Below, one piece after another: positions 36,511 to 47,880 of a DNA stretch of 64,000 bases. Source of the DNA: Manihot esculenta (taxonomy: Eukaryota > Streptophyta > Magnoliopsida > Malpighiales > Euphorbiaceae); contig NC_035173.2 in NCBI RefSeq assembly GCF_001659605.2, positions 13,788,945-13,852,944 of the forward strand, given 5' to 3'. The stretch's first letter is position 1. The number at the start of each line of letters is the position of its first letter. The position numbers and the translations under genes are program-made. The notes beneath the pieces are model-generated. The model was not told where the DNA came from and searched no databases. It saw only the letters and a list, made by a program, of their open reading frames with translations.

Positions 36511-38047
36511 TTATTTGATCCTTGGGGTGATCCTTCTTGTAGGCCCAATCCTTTAGCAAGTCATGTTGGACTTCTTGACTTTGTGTAATTTGCATTTGTT
36601 GCTCTTGAAGTCCAACTTCATCTTCCTTTGCCTCTATTGAATCCTCCTTGGGTTGACTTTGATCTCCATGAGGTTGAGGATCTTCAATGGTCAACTCATC
36701 AAGGTTACCTACAAGATCATCATCACAAGATACCTCCTTTCTAGGAGCAAAAGGATTAGATTCATCAAAAACAACATGCATTGACTCTTCAACTATCAAG
36801 GTTCTTTTATTGAATACTCTATATGATTTACTAGATATAGAGTATCCTAAGAAGATACCTTCATCGGTTTTGGAGTCAAATTTGCCTAGATTATCCTTAT
36901 TGTTTAATATGAAGCATTTACAACCAAAAACTCTAAAATAACTAACTCTAGGTTTCCTTCCATTCCAAAGCTCATAAGGAGTTTTATTTAAGAGAGGTCT
37001 AATTAAAACTCTATTTGAAACATAACAAGCCGTATTTATGGCTTCCGCCCAAAAATAAGTAGGTAAATTATACTCTCTTAACATAGTTCTCCCCATATCT
37101 AAAAGAGTTCTATTTTTTCTTTCAACAACACCATTTTGTTGGGGAGTCCTAGGAGATGAAAAATTATGAGTGATCCCTAACTTATTGCAAAAAGTTTCAA
37201 ATTTTTCATTTTCAAATTCTCTACCATGATCACTCCTTATAGAAGAAATTTGAAAACCCTTTTCATTTTGAACTTTCTTTGTAAAACTTTTAAAAGCATC
37301 AAAACAATCATCCTTATGAGCAAGGAACACAACCCAAGTATACCTAGAGTAGTCATCAACTATAACAAACCCATAATGCATGCCACCAAGACTAGCTACT
37401 CTAGTTGGACCAAATAAATCCATATGCAAGAGTTGCAAAGGTCTAGAAGAGATTACCTTATTAATAGCTTTAAAGGAACTCTTAACTTGCTTACCCATTT
37501 GACATGCATCACATACTTTGTCCTTTTCATATTTGATCTTTGGAAGACCATCAACTAGCTCATCTTTGCTCAAATTTTTGAGGAGATCCATGCTAGCATG
37601 AGAAAGTCTTCTATGCCAAATCCAAGAGTTATCACTAATAGACACAAAGCACTTCATATCTTGGTTAGTCATAGCTTGTAAGTCAATAAGATAAATATTC
37701 TCAACTCTTTCACCAACAAACAATATTTTATTATCCGACATTCTAGACACAAAACATGATTTTGGTTCAAAGATAACTCTACAACCTTTATCACATAATT
37801 GACTCACACTTAATAAATTATGCTTCAAACCATCAACTAATAGAACTTTATCAAGAATAGGAGAGTTTTCCTTACCAACTTTACCTATACCAACAATTTT
37901 ACCTTTTCCATTGTCTCCAAAGGTTACTTGTCCACTTCCGTCTTTCTTTTCAAGAGAGATGAAGTGATTTGAGTTTCCGGTCATGTGCCTTGAACATCCA
38001 CTATCTAGATACCATTTGCTTTCAATTTTTGAGGATTTCAAGCACAC
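36494..38047 (-). pseudogene. Copia protease and integrase
   Basis: Starts after a TAG as VCLKSSKIESKWYLDSGCS (the apparent first codon is GTG). Protease: DSGCSRHMTG. GAG-pre-integrase: WHRRLSHASMDLLKNLS with the HHCC continuing to CDACQMGK. Integrase core: LHMDLFGP (Asp), SIRSDHGREFEN (Asp), QNGVVERKNRTLL (Glu). The frame ends abruptly: HPKDQIIG is followed by YRA and a stop. Relatives continue for tens of residues before reaching EPKSIDEA, which here appears at once in the next frame. Part of the linker has therefore been lost, causing the frameshift. The frame is offset from gag. Confidence 0.92.
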
Positions 38048-38061
38048 CTAAAAGAAAGAAT

Positions 38062-39990
38062 TCAAACACTTTTAGGTACCCAAATGTACTTGGGTCCTTG
38101 GGGGTTAGTCATTCCACTATCCAATTTCCATATGCTACCATATCCAAGATGCAATTTTCTAATAGAGCACTTATAGTTGGTATGACCAAACTTGCCACAA
38201 TAGTGACAATGACCATTGAACCTTCTTACTCTAGGTCCATAGGTGAGTGAGTGTGTTTGAGTTCTCATGTGGCCATTTTTCCTTTGCTTATTAAAAGCAT
38301 GTGAGCAAGAGATATGATTGGAGTGGTGATTTTGTGAACTATAAGTGTGTGTTCTATAATGATCATTTTTCTTATATGCAACTTGCCTATGTGTGTGTCT
38401 TATATGAGTGTTATAACTAGTGGATTGGTGTACATGTGCACTCCTTGTAGGTGCATTCCTCATAGACATATCACTACTAGAAACTTTAGGCATATTTCCA
38501 TTTGAGCTAGAAACCTTAGGTTCATGTGAGTTGGTAGCTTTAACAAAAACGGTTTTAGAAAAGTTTGCTTGAGTTGATTTATCATAGCCAAGGCCATACT
38601 TGATGCTAGGAGACCTTTGAGAGTCTAAAATCTCATCAAGCTTGTCCTTGCCTTTTAAAAATTTTGAAAGAGAATTTTTTAACTCAAGGATTTCATTTTT
38701 CAAATTTTTATTTTCTAGTGAGAGCTCATCTAAGGATTTTTGTAAAGAATCATTTGAGGGTAAAAGTTCCTTAGGTGAGTTTTCACTTTCCTTTTTAAAG
38801 CTAGCTAACTCACATTTCAAAATTTTATTTTTCCTATGACTCTTTTCAAGCTCATCATTCATCAATTTTAAAGCACCTACAAGTTCATCATATGAAAACT
38901 CAACATCATCATCATTTAAAGTAAAGTCATCAAGAGTAGTTACCTCATCGGAGCTTTCCTCTAGAGCCATGAAGCACATGTTGGCAATTTCATCACCAAC
39001 CTCCTCTTCTTCGGAATCACTTGACTCATCCCATGTTGCTTTGAAGGCCTTCTTCTTGAACTTCTTGATAGGCTTCTTCAACTTGGGACAATCCACTTTG
39101 TAGTGACCCGGCTTATTACATTCATAGCAAATGACTACTTCCTTTTTGCTTGATTCACCCTTTTCCTTTCTAAAATTCTTCCTTGGGATGAACCTTTTAT
39201 TTTGGAGAAGCAACTTCCTTATTCTCCTAGTTACCAAAGCCAATTCTTCCTCACTTATCTCTTCTTCTTCCTCACTAGTATCTTCGGAGGCTACCCTTAG
39301 AGCAATGTTCTTTTTCATCTTGCTAGATTCCTCCACTTGCTCTCTCTTTAGAGTCATCTCATAGTCAATGAGATTCCCCAAGAGTTCATCCAATTGCACT
39401 TTGGTCAAGTCTTTGGCATCCTTTAAGGAAGTTACCTTTGGTAGCCATTCTTTAGGTAGACATCTAAGGATTTTCTTCACCAACTCTTCATTTGTGAATG
39501 TCTTCCCAAGAGATTTCATCCCTCCAATGATCTCAATGAACCTATCATACATTTGGCTAATAGTTTCATCGGATTTCATCTTGAACAACTCATATTGATA
39601 GATGAGGGATTCCATCTTGTTTTCCTTGACTTGATTGGTACCTTCATGAGTGACAACCAAAGCATCCCAAATTTCCTTGGGGGTGGACTTCATGCATACT
39701 TTGTTGTACTCACTTCTACTAAGAGCACAAAACAAGATGTGAATGGCTTTGTCATTGAGGGCTACCCTTCTCTTCTCTAGCTCACTCCATTCACTCTTAG
39801 GTTTTTGCTCTTGGTTTCCATCAATGAATCTTGTGGGAAAGAAAGGCCCATTCTCTACAATGTCCCACAAATCAACTCCTTCCGATTTAAGGAAATAATA
39901 CATTATATTTTTCCAATATAGAAAGTCATTTCCATCAAAAAAAGGTGGTCTCACAACCGATTGACCTTCTTGAGAATTGAGGGCTGCCAT
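38062..39990 (-). CDS. Copia gag, intact frame
   Basis: 642 residues from ATG 39990 (MAALNSQEGQSVVRPPFFDG) with no internal stop. The capsid part has DFLYWKNIMYYFLKSEGVDL, WDALVVTHEGTNQVKENK and ETISQMYDRFIEIIGGMKSL. There are two zinc knuckles: CYECNKPGHYKVDC and, near the C-terminus, CHYCGKFGHTNYKC. Between them lie acidic and Ser/Lys-rich stretches with leucine-rich heptad-like sequence (LSLENKNLKNEILELKNSL) suggesting a coiled coil. Long gags with a coiled coil are typical of SIRE-type elements. The ATG is the first in frame after the primer site. Stop TGA at 38062-38064; pol begins 15 bases on in another frame, so making pol would need frameshifting, reinitiation or splicing. Confidence 0.9.
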   Translation of the reverse strand: MAALNSQEGQSVVRPPFFDGNDFLYWKNIMYYFLKSEGVDLWDIVENGPFFPTRFIDGNQEQKPKSEWSELEKRRVALNDKAIHILFCALSRSEYNKVCMKSTPKEIWDALVVTHEGTNQVKENKMESLIYQYELFKMKSDETISQMYDRFIEIIGGMKSLGKTFTNEELVKKILRCLPKEWLPKVTSLKDAKDLTKVQLDELLGNLIDYEMTLKREQVEESSKMKKNIALRVASEDTSEEEEEISEEELALVTRRIRKLLLQNKRFIPRKNFRKEKGESSKKEVVICYECNKPGHYKVDCPKLKKPIKKFKKKAFKATWDESSDSEEEEVGDEIANMCFMALEESSDEVTTLDDFTLNDDDVEFSYDELVGALKLMNDELEKSHRKNKILKCELASFKKESENSPKELLPSNDSLQKSLDELSLENKNLKNEILELKNSLSKFLKGKDKLDEILDSQRSPSIKYGLGYDKSTQANFSKTVFVKATNSHEPKVSSSNGNMPKVSSSDMSMRNAPTRSAHVHQSTSYNTHIRHTHRQVAYKKNDHYRTHTYSSQNHHSNHISCSHAFNKQRKNGHMRTQTHSLTYGPRVRRFNGHCHYCGKFGHTNYKCSIRKLHLGYGSIWKLDSGMTNPQGPKYIWVPKSV

Positions 39991-40037
39991 TTGATCTTTA
40001 CTCCAAGATAATTATATCTTCAAGAAAGGGAGACTTT

Positions 40038-40049
40038 GCTCTGATACCA
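40038..40049 (-). other. Primer binding site of the copia element, initiator tRNA-Met type
   Basis: Sense TGGTATCAGAGC, two bases inside the 5' LTR, upstream of gag. It fixes the orientation. Confidence 0.95.
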
Positions 40050-40051
40050 CT

Positions 40052-40232
40052 TGTTGTCCCTTGAGGCAACCCAAGAGGGGGGGTGAATTGGGTTTATAAA
40101 AAATTTAATGGCAAAGACAAGAAATTAGAAGAGAATAGGGAAGAGAAAAATCAACACAATGATTTATAGAGGTTCAACTATCCAAGCCTACGTCCTCTCC
40201 TCAAGGTCCACTTGAGAGTTCAACTCCACTAT
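40052..40232 (-). repeat. 5' LTR of the copia element, segment left of G element 3
   Basis: Plus-strand start TGTTGTCCC, matching 27967 onward. Interrupted at 40232 by G element 3; continues at 50162. Confidence 0.95.
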
Positions 40233-42512
40233 TGTAATACCCGGCTAGACTCCGGTATCGGAATTCCTACCGTCCGGTGGAATCTCGGATATCGGAAGCC
40301 TCTAGTAGGGTAGAAACATGTTTTCATAAAATGTTTTAAGGTATTTCATGGTTTTAAGTATGAAAATTTAAGGAGTTTTTGCATGAAAAGTCTTTGGAGG
40401 AAAACCCAGGTTCGGCCGCCGAAAGTCAAGTTCGGCCGCCGAACATGCATGCGTTTTGGAGGCACGTTAGGCCCCCGAAAGCATGAGTGAGGGCAGTCCA
40501 GGTTCGGCCGCCGAACCTCAAGTTCGGCCGCCGAACATGGCATGCATGCGGAGGCAAGTTCGGCCCCCGAACGTGGTCTGGCCAGCCACTATAAAAGGGG
40601 CACTTAGCCGAAATGGGCGAGCTTTCTCCCATTTTCGGCCACAGCTAGCTTCCGACCTCCCTCTTCCAAATCTAGTGTTCTTCCTTCAAATCCCCATCAT
40701 TTTTCTTGAGTTTTAAGCTTGCATTGAAGGTTTTGAACTTTTGAAACGAGTTTTGGAGCTTTGGGAACTCAGGAGCTCATTTTCGTGGATCTCCAAGTTT
40801 AGGTCGTCTCCCTCTCGATCTTCAAGAGGTAAGAGCCGATCTTAAGCTCCTTATATGTTTTAAGTAAGTTTTAAGTCGTTTTATGAGTAGAGATGCATGT
40901 TTAGGCTTATTGATGAGTTTATGGGTTTTGATGTTTTGATGAACAATGTGTGTTGATTTTGTGTGTTTGAAGTGTTGTAGTTGGGGTATTTGATAGTTTG
41001 AGACCCCTAGGTGTGATATATGGTGTTTATGCATGTTTTAGAACAAGTTTATGCATGATTTGAGAGTGGGGAGGCAAATGTGCATAAAGGAGCCGAGTTT
41101 CTGCCCTTTGGCAGAAACCAGGTTCGGCAGCCGAAGGCACTTTCGGCCGCCGAACATGGCTGGGGAGGCAGGCCTTTCGGCTGCCGAAGTTGCCCCCGAA
41201 AAGAGACTTTCGTCTCTGTCTGGGACTTTCGGCCGCCGAAGGTGCCGCCGAACATGCATAAGTTTCGCCTCTGTCTGAGAGTTTCGGCCGCCGAAGGTGC
41301 CGCCGAAAGTGCCCTGTTCAGCCATTTCTTGCATGTTTTCATGTGATGATTTCATGATGTTTTAGGGGGTTTTTGGGGAGTATATTAGAGTTATGTTTAT
41401 GTATGTTTGGTCCCTCATTGGAGTCCACCCGTGTAGGTTCGGACCCGAGGAACCGAGGACCCCAGCAGTGAGCCAGCTGCAATAGAGTTTGTCAGAGCTA
41501 GCCAGAGGTGAGTGGAATAAACCTTAAGTTTTAAAATGAATGAAATATGAATTTTGAGCATGATCCATGCATCATGAATGCCATGAGATATAGTAGGTTG
41601 CTTGCATTAGTATTCACGAATATGTTGCATTGCATTTATGATGTTGATGTGGATTGGTCATTGGATGATCCTTAGTCCTCATATGATATGATGATGCTAC
41701 GGCATGAGATATGGTATGGAAGTCCAGGTTGTACCCATTCTACGTCCCTGGCACGATGTAAGAGGAAGTCCAGGTTGTACCCATTCTACGTCCCTGGCAC
41801 AGTTGGACTGTATGATATGATATGTTAAGAGAAAAGACCGGTTGTACCCATTCTACGTCCCTGCACAGTTGGACTATGTAGAGGACTATTGGTGACAATA
41901 CCATCCGAGATGTGATTTGTTGTGATGTGTTGCATTACATAATGGCATGAAATTTTAATATATGTTTTCTCTATTCTGCTCACTGGGCTTTGTAGCTCAC
42001 CCCTCTCCCCTAACCCCAGATGTGCAGGTACAGGGTAGACCAGGAGGTTAGCCAGAGTTTTGAAGTATGTGTATGTAATAGTTAGTTGGTGGACATGACA
42101 GTTGTATTATAATGTAATGTAAGAGATTTCAGTATATTATAGTTATGTTATGTGTAATGATATTGAGGATTAGATATTGTGCTTGACATTATGTATTGAG
42201 GTATCCCTTTTATTACATGATCAAAATGTTTTATAATGTTATGAAAGCCAACTCATCTCATGATGTATTTGCCCTTTTAGGCATTATTGAGGTCCCACAG
42301 AGGGATCATAACTATGATTATGACTATGTACAGTATATGTTCAGGTTGAGTTGGATGTTTGAAAGAAAGGTTTTAAATTTTATGTATTTTCTTGATCATG
42401 TATGGGATTAAACAGGTTTACAGGTTATATGTCAGGCTTGCTACGGGTTCCGGCGGCCTTAAGTCGACCCGGATCCTAGCGCCGGTAGCGGTCCGATTTT
42501 TGGGTCGTTACA
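40233..42512 (+). repeat. 5' LTR of G element 3
   Basis: Starts TGTAATACCC, ends GGGTCGTTACA, 2280 bp. Uninterrupted, and the reference copy for the family in this window. Confidence 0.97.
40408..40597 (+). promoter_or_regulatory. G LTR promoter: inverted-repeat motif array and TATA box
   Basis: Six TTCGG-N3-CCGAA type units (four with spacer CCG, two CCC, one of these with TTAGG) lie at about 40410-40576. They are followed 15-20 bases later by CCACTATAAAAGGGG (TATAAAAG at 40590-40597). The core GCCGCC of the commonest unit equals the ERF-binding GCC-box core. TATA box position supports transcription starting about 40620. Regulation by ERF proteins is a guess. Confidence 0.65.
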
Positions 42513-42768
42513 GAATGGTATCAGAGCCCTAGGTTCATAGGATCGGACCTAGAGTGTCGGGCTCATAGAGGTTATAGAAGGTCAAGCACAATAGGAAAGG
42601 TCATGTCCACTAGGATAGGATGTGGAGTCCTGTCTTACATGATGATGTGAAATGCCATGATTATATACATGTGCATTGATGCTATGATATGTTTATGTGA
42701 TGAGGGTTCATGTGTGCCCACATGAACCATATGATGCTAATGCTTGCTTGATGTGTACTGTTTTTCAG
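40829..42768 (+). other. Predicted leader intron of gypsy G element 3
   Basis: Donor CTTCAAGAG/GTAAGAG in the LTR (40829) and acceptor TACTGTTTTTCAG (ending 42768), eight bases before the gag ATG at 42777. Splicing would remove 1940 bases with many upstream ATGs, the second motif array and the primer site, leaving a short leader. The same pair is present in element 2 (10410 and 20838). Spliced RNA would serve translation and unspliced RNA would be the genome. Prediction only. Confidence 0.5.
42516..42527 (+). other. Primer binding site of G element 3
   Basis: TGGTATCAGAGC three bases after the 5' LTR, initiator tRNA-Met type. Confidence 0.95.
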
Positions 42769-42776
42769 AAAATAGG

Positions 42777-45700
42777 ATGAGAGGAACTCGTCGATCTGCA
42801 CGATTGACTGGAGTGCCACCTGAGGATGAGGGCACGAGCGCCCGTCCTCCTACATTGCCTAGGGCAATGTCTTGTAGAGCCAACAGAGAAAGAGTGTCAA
42901 GGGACCCTAGAAGGTCTTTTGATGCTAGCAGAAGGGGGACTGATAGAGGAGGAAGTTCTTCAGATGTGAGGGAAGTTATGGAAGAGGATCAGAGGAGGGA
43001 TGGGAACCTGGATGTGAGCATGCAGGAAGAAGGGACAGGGGAGTCTCAGGGAGGCGTTCAGGCCTCGGGGTATGGTTTTCCACCCCACTATCCACCCTTC
43101 CCACAGGGTTCAGGGTATCCGATGGGAGGTACATCGGATTACTCCAGCTTTAACCCCTACCCTACCTACATGCCCTATCCACCTTTCTATCCACCTTACA
43201 CACAGTACCCAGCTTATCCACCCTCACCTTTCTATCCAAACCCGGCAAACCCCACCTCGGGGAATGCTGCACCTCCACCTCCACCACCTACAGAACCAGC
43301 AGCCTCAGTTACTCAACCTCCTAGACCTAGCTCAGCTGATGGGAGCAAGGTAAAGATGACAGATTACCTCAAGCTAGATGCTCCCAAATACAAGTCAGGG
43401 GATGACCCCTTTGAGTATCTGAGAGTAGTGAAGACTATAACTGATGAGCTAGGGGCAAGTGACAGCAGGGCCATTCAGATGGCAGGGTTCACTTTAAAGT
43501 GCAAGAAGGCACGGGAATGGTTCAAGTGTTATGTGGACCCGAGGCTAGACGGTATGACATGGGAAGAATTTGCGAATGAGTTTGCTGGATGGGCTTTTCC
43601 AGACAGTTCTAGAGAACTGAAGATGATTGAGTTTGAGCAACTGAGGCAGTCAGAGCACATGGGTGTAGAGGAGTTCACGGATAAATTCTTGGAGCTATTG
43701 CCTTTTTCAGGGCAAGCTCTAGATACAGATACGAAGAAAGCCAAGAGATATGTTATGAAGCTGCATTCCAGGTACTCCTCATTAGTTCAGTCAGCTGAGA
43801 GAGAAAGTTTCCACACTGTGGTGGATATGGCTCGAAGGATGGAAGCGAGTGCTATAGTTGAGGGGTCAGTGAAGCAGTCAATGACCCAGTCTTCAGGGGT
43901 TAAGACCCCAGGCAGAGGAGGACTAGGGTTCTCTTCTCAGAGCTCAGGAAAGAAGAGGTGGGATAACACCACCGGGAAGCCGAAGAAGAATAAGTTTTGG
44001 AACAAGTTGAAATCCGGTCTGGGATTTGGCGGTGGCTCGAGTTCAGGCTCAGATGGTACAGAATGCCAGAGATGTGGAAGACCACACAGGGGAGTGTGTC
44101 GAGCTGGGACTAACACATGTTTCAGATGTGGACAGGAGGGACACATGGCTCGGGATTGTCCTAGAGCGCCTTTCATGGGCCAGCCCCAGCAGACAGCTTC
44201 TGGTAGTGTGGCACAGCCAGCAGTTCCAGCCACGACTCAGGGCAGTGGCAGAGGTAGAGGGAGAAGGGTAGCCTCTTCTTCTGGTTCCCGAGGTGAAGGT
44301 CCATTAGCTCCAGCCAGGATCTTCACCGTGACTCAGCAGGAGGCTAACACATCCAACACCGTGGTGTCAGGTAATCTCGTCATTGGGTGTTCTGATGTGT
44401 ATGCATTAATGGACCCAGGTGCATCTCATTCATTTATTGCTCCGAGAGCCGTTGAGAGGTTGGGTCTGATAGTCTCTGGGTTAGAGTGTCCCCTATGGGT
44501 CAGTGGACCCAAGTGTGACCCGTCGGTGGCAGTGTCAGTCTGCCAGTACAGTCCAGTTTTTGTTGAGGGAAGATGCCTCTCCGCCGACCTTGTGGTTCTA
44601 GATTTGACAGACTTTGACGTCATTCTAGGGATGGATTGGCTATCTACCCATGGTGCTACCTTGGACTGCAGGGACAAGGTAGTCAGGTTCAGAGATCAGA
44701 ACGGGTCAGAGGTCGTCTTCAGATGAGACAAGAGGGGCACGCCTAGAGGTCTGATATCAGCTCTTCAGGCTCGTAGGTTGCTTAGGAAGGGATGTCAGGG
44801 GTACTTAGCTCATGTGAGAGAGCTAGACAGTCGGGTCAGGGAGCCGGCCTCGGTGCCAGTTGTCAGAGAGTTTCAGGATGTTTTTCCGGATGAGCTTCCA
44901 GGTTTACCGCCTGCTAGGGAGATAGAGTTCGAGATAGAGTTGGTGCCAGGAACTAGACCGATCTCTATCCCTCCCTACAGGATGGCTCCAGCCGAGTTGA
45001 AGGAGTTGAAAGAGCAGTTGCAAGAGCTGGTAGAAAAGGGTTTCATCCGACAGAGTACCTCACCTTGGGGTGGTCCGGTCTTGTTTGTGAGAAAGAAGGA
45101 TGGATCCCTTAGACTTTGTATCGACTACAGGCAGTTGAACAAAGTCACTACCAAGAATAGGTACCCATTGCCAAGGATCGATGATCTATTCGACCAGCTA
45201 GCAGGAGCGGGTTGTTTCTCCAAAATAGATCTGAGATCGGGGTACCATCAGCTAAGGATAAGAGATGAAGATGTACCGAAGACAGCTTTCAGGACCAGAT
45301 ATGGGCATTTTGAGTTCCTTGTAATGCCGTTCGGGTTAACCAACGCCCCTGCAGCATTCATGGATCTCATGAACAGAGTATTTAGCCAATACCTGGATCA
45401 CTTTGTTATTGTCTTCATAGATGATATCTTAGTGTATTCCAGGAATGCAGAGGAGCATGCCCATCATCTGCGGTTGGTCTTGCAGACCTTGAGGGAACAT
45501 GGCTTGTATGCCAAGTTCTCTAAATGTGAGTTCTGGCTGAGGAGCATTTCGTTCTTGGGGCATGTAGTGTCAGAGAATGGTATTGAGGTAGACCCCAAGA
45601 AGACAGAAACTGTGGCTAACTGGCCTAGACCCACTTCAGTGACAGAGATTAGAAGTTTCTTGGGTTTGGCAGGTTACTACAGGAGGTTCGTTCAGGACTT

Positions 45701-47756
45701 CTCGAAGATAGCAGCTCCTCTGACCAGGTTGACCAGAAAGAATCAGAAATTTCTGTGGACCGACCAGTGCGAAGAGAGTTTTGAAGAGCTTAAGAAGAGG
45801 TTGACTTCAGCACCAGTTTTAGCTCTGCCATCTAGTGATGAAGACTTTACGGTCTTTTGTGATGCGTCCCGTGTGGGACTGGGTTGTGTACTGATGCAGA
45901 ATGAGAGGGTGATTGCTTATGCTTCTAGGCAGCTGAAGAAGCATGAGTCGAATTACCCCACACATGACCTTGAGATGGCAGCAGTAATCTTTGCACTCAA
46001 GATGTGGAGGCACTACCTCTATGGGGTAAAATGTGAGATCTTCACAGATCATAAGAGCCTGCAGTACATCCTGAGTCAAAGAGATCTGAATCTGAGACAA
46101 AGGAGATGGGTGGAGCTGCTGAGTGACTATGATTGCAAGATTCAGTACCATCCGGGTAAGGCGAATGTTGTGGCAGACGCCTTGAGCCGGAAATCACTCA
46201 GCAGTTTATCCCACATATCGGCAGAGAGGAGGCCAGTGGTGAAGGAGTTTTACAAGCTTATTGAGGAAGGTCTACAGATGGAGTTGTCTGGTACAGGTGC
46301 CTTAGTGGCCCAGATGAGAGTGGCACCCGTGTTTCTGGAGCAGGTGGCTCAGAAACAGCATGAGGACCCGGAGTTAGTGAAGATTGCCAGGACTGTTCAG
46401 TCAGGCAATAATAGTGAGTTCAGATTCGACAGCAAGGGGATCCTCCGCTATGGGAGCAGACTATGTGTACCAGATGACATAGGGCTAAAAGGAGACATTA
46501 TGAGAGAGGCTCATAATGCAAGATACAGCATTCACCCCGGAGCCACCAAGATGTATCAAGATCTAAAGAAGGTTTATTGGTGGCCAGCTATGAAGAAAGA
46601 AGTGGCACAGTTCGTGTCAGCCTGCGAAGTGTGTCAGAGGGTGAAGCTGGAACATCAGAAGCCGGCTGGAATGCTTAACCCGCTACCTATTCCAGAGTGG
46701 AAATGGGAGAATATAGCTATGGACTTCGTAGTGGGGTTACCAGCGGCATCCAACAGAGCGGACTCCATATGGGTGATTGTGGACAGACTCACCAAATCTG
46801 CTCACTTCATTCCTGTTAGGAGTGGCTACTCTGTGGACAAGTTAGCGCAGGTGTATGTGGACGAGATCGTCAGGTTGCATGGGGTTCCTGTTTCGATAGT
46901 GTCAGATAGAGGGCCCCAGTTCACCTCCAGGTTTTGGCGGAGTCTGGAGAGTGCCATGGGTACCAGGTTGGATTTCAGTACTGCCTTCCACCCCCAGACT
47001 GACGGACAGTCAGAAAGGACCATCCAGACTATCGAGGATATGCTCAGAATGTGTGTGCTGGACTTTGGCGGTTCTTGGAGGCAGCATCTACCTTTGGTGG
47101 AGTTTGCCTACAACAACAGCCATCATGCTAGCATCGGGATGGCTCCATATGAAGCTTTGTATGGAAGGAAGTGCAGATCACCTGTTTGCTGGGAGGAAGT
47201 TGGAGAAAAGGCCTTGGCAGGGCCTGAACTAGTAGAGATCACCAGCAGGGTGGTACCCATAATCAGAGAGAGAATCAAGACTGCTCAGAGCAGACAGAAG
47301 AGCTATGTAGACGTCCGCAGGAGACAGTTAGAGTTTCAGGAGGGGGATCTGGTATTGCTCAAGGTGTCTCCAATGAAGGGAGTGGTTCGCTTCGGGAAGA
47401 AAGGTAAACTAGCCCCACGATACATCGGACCCTTTGAAATCTTGCAAAAGATTGGGAATGTGTCATACAAGCTGGATTTACCTGCTTCAATGGAAAGAAT
47501 CCATCCGGTTTTCCATGTTTCTATGTTGAGGAAATTTGTGTCAGATCCGAGCAAGGTTCTTAGTGAGCCTGATGTGGAGGTCCAAGAGGATCTCACTTAT
47601 GTTGAACAGCCAGTACGGATCATAGACACCCAGATCAGAAAGTTAAGAAACAAGGAAATCCCGATGGTGAAAGTCCTGTGGAACCACCACAACTTGGAAG
47701 AATGCACTTGGGAGACACGGGAGTCCATGCTCCAGCAATATCCCCATCTCTTTTAG
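42777..47756 (+). pseudogene. Gag-pol polyprotein of G element 3, one premature stop
   Basis: 1660 codons from ATG 42777 (MRGTRRSARLTG; an ATG at 42744 is upstream of the predicted acceptor) to TAG 47754-47756. Order: Pro/Tyr-rich N-terminus, capsid (FTLKCKKAREWFKCYVD), zinc knuckle CFRCGQEGHMARDC at 448-461, protease Asp546 in DPGAS, reverse transcriptase with Asp882-Asp883 in FIDDI, RNase H ([10 protein letters not shown]), integrase with Asp1316, Asp1377 and Glu1413 (DD35E spacing) and a chromodomain-like tail ([23 protein letters not shown]) from about 1620. The only break is TGA at 44724-44726, codon 650, just after protease; element 2 has GGA there. Such a single stop between protease and RT could be a chance mutation; read-through is possible but not suggested by the sister copies. 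Confidence 0.95.
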
Positions 47757-47844
47757 AGGTTTGTATCCTCTTTGTGTCTATGTGCTATGTATGTATGTAT
47801 GTATGTATGTTATGTTTTATGCCATGCTTTGTGTGCTAGTTGAG

Positions 47845-47880
47845 GAACATTCGGGGACGAATATTCTTAAGGGGGGAGAA
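47845..47880 (+). other. Hairpin and polypurine tract of G element 3
   Basis: GAACATTCG-GGGA-CGAATATTC (one mismatch) at 47845-47866, then AAGGGGGGAGAA up to the 3' LTR. Confidence 0.85.
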
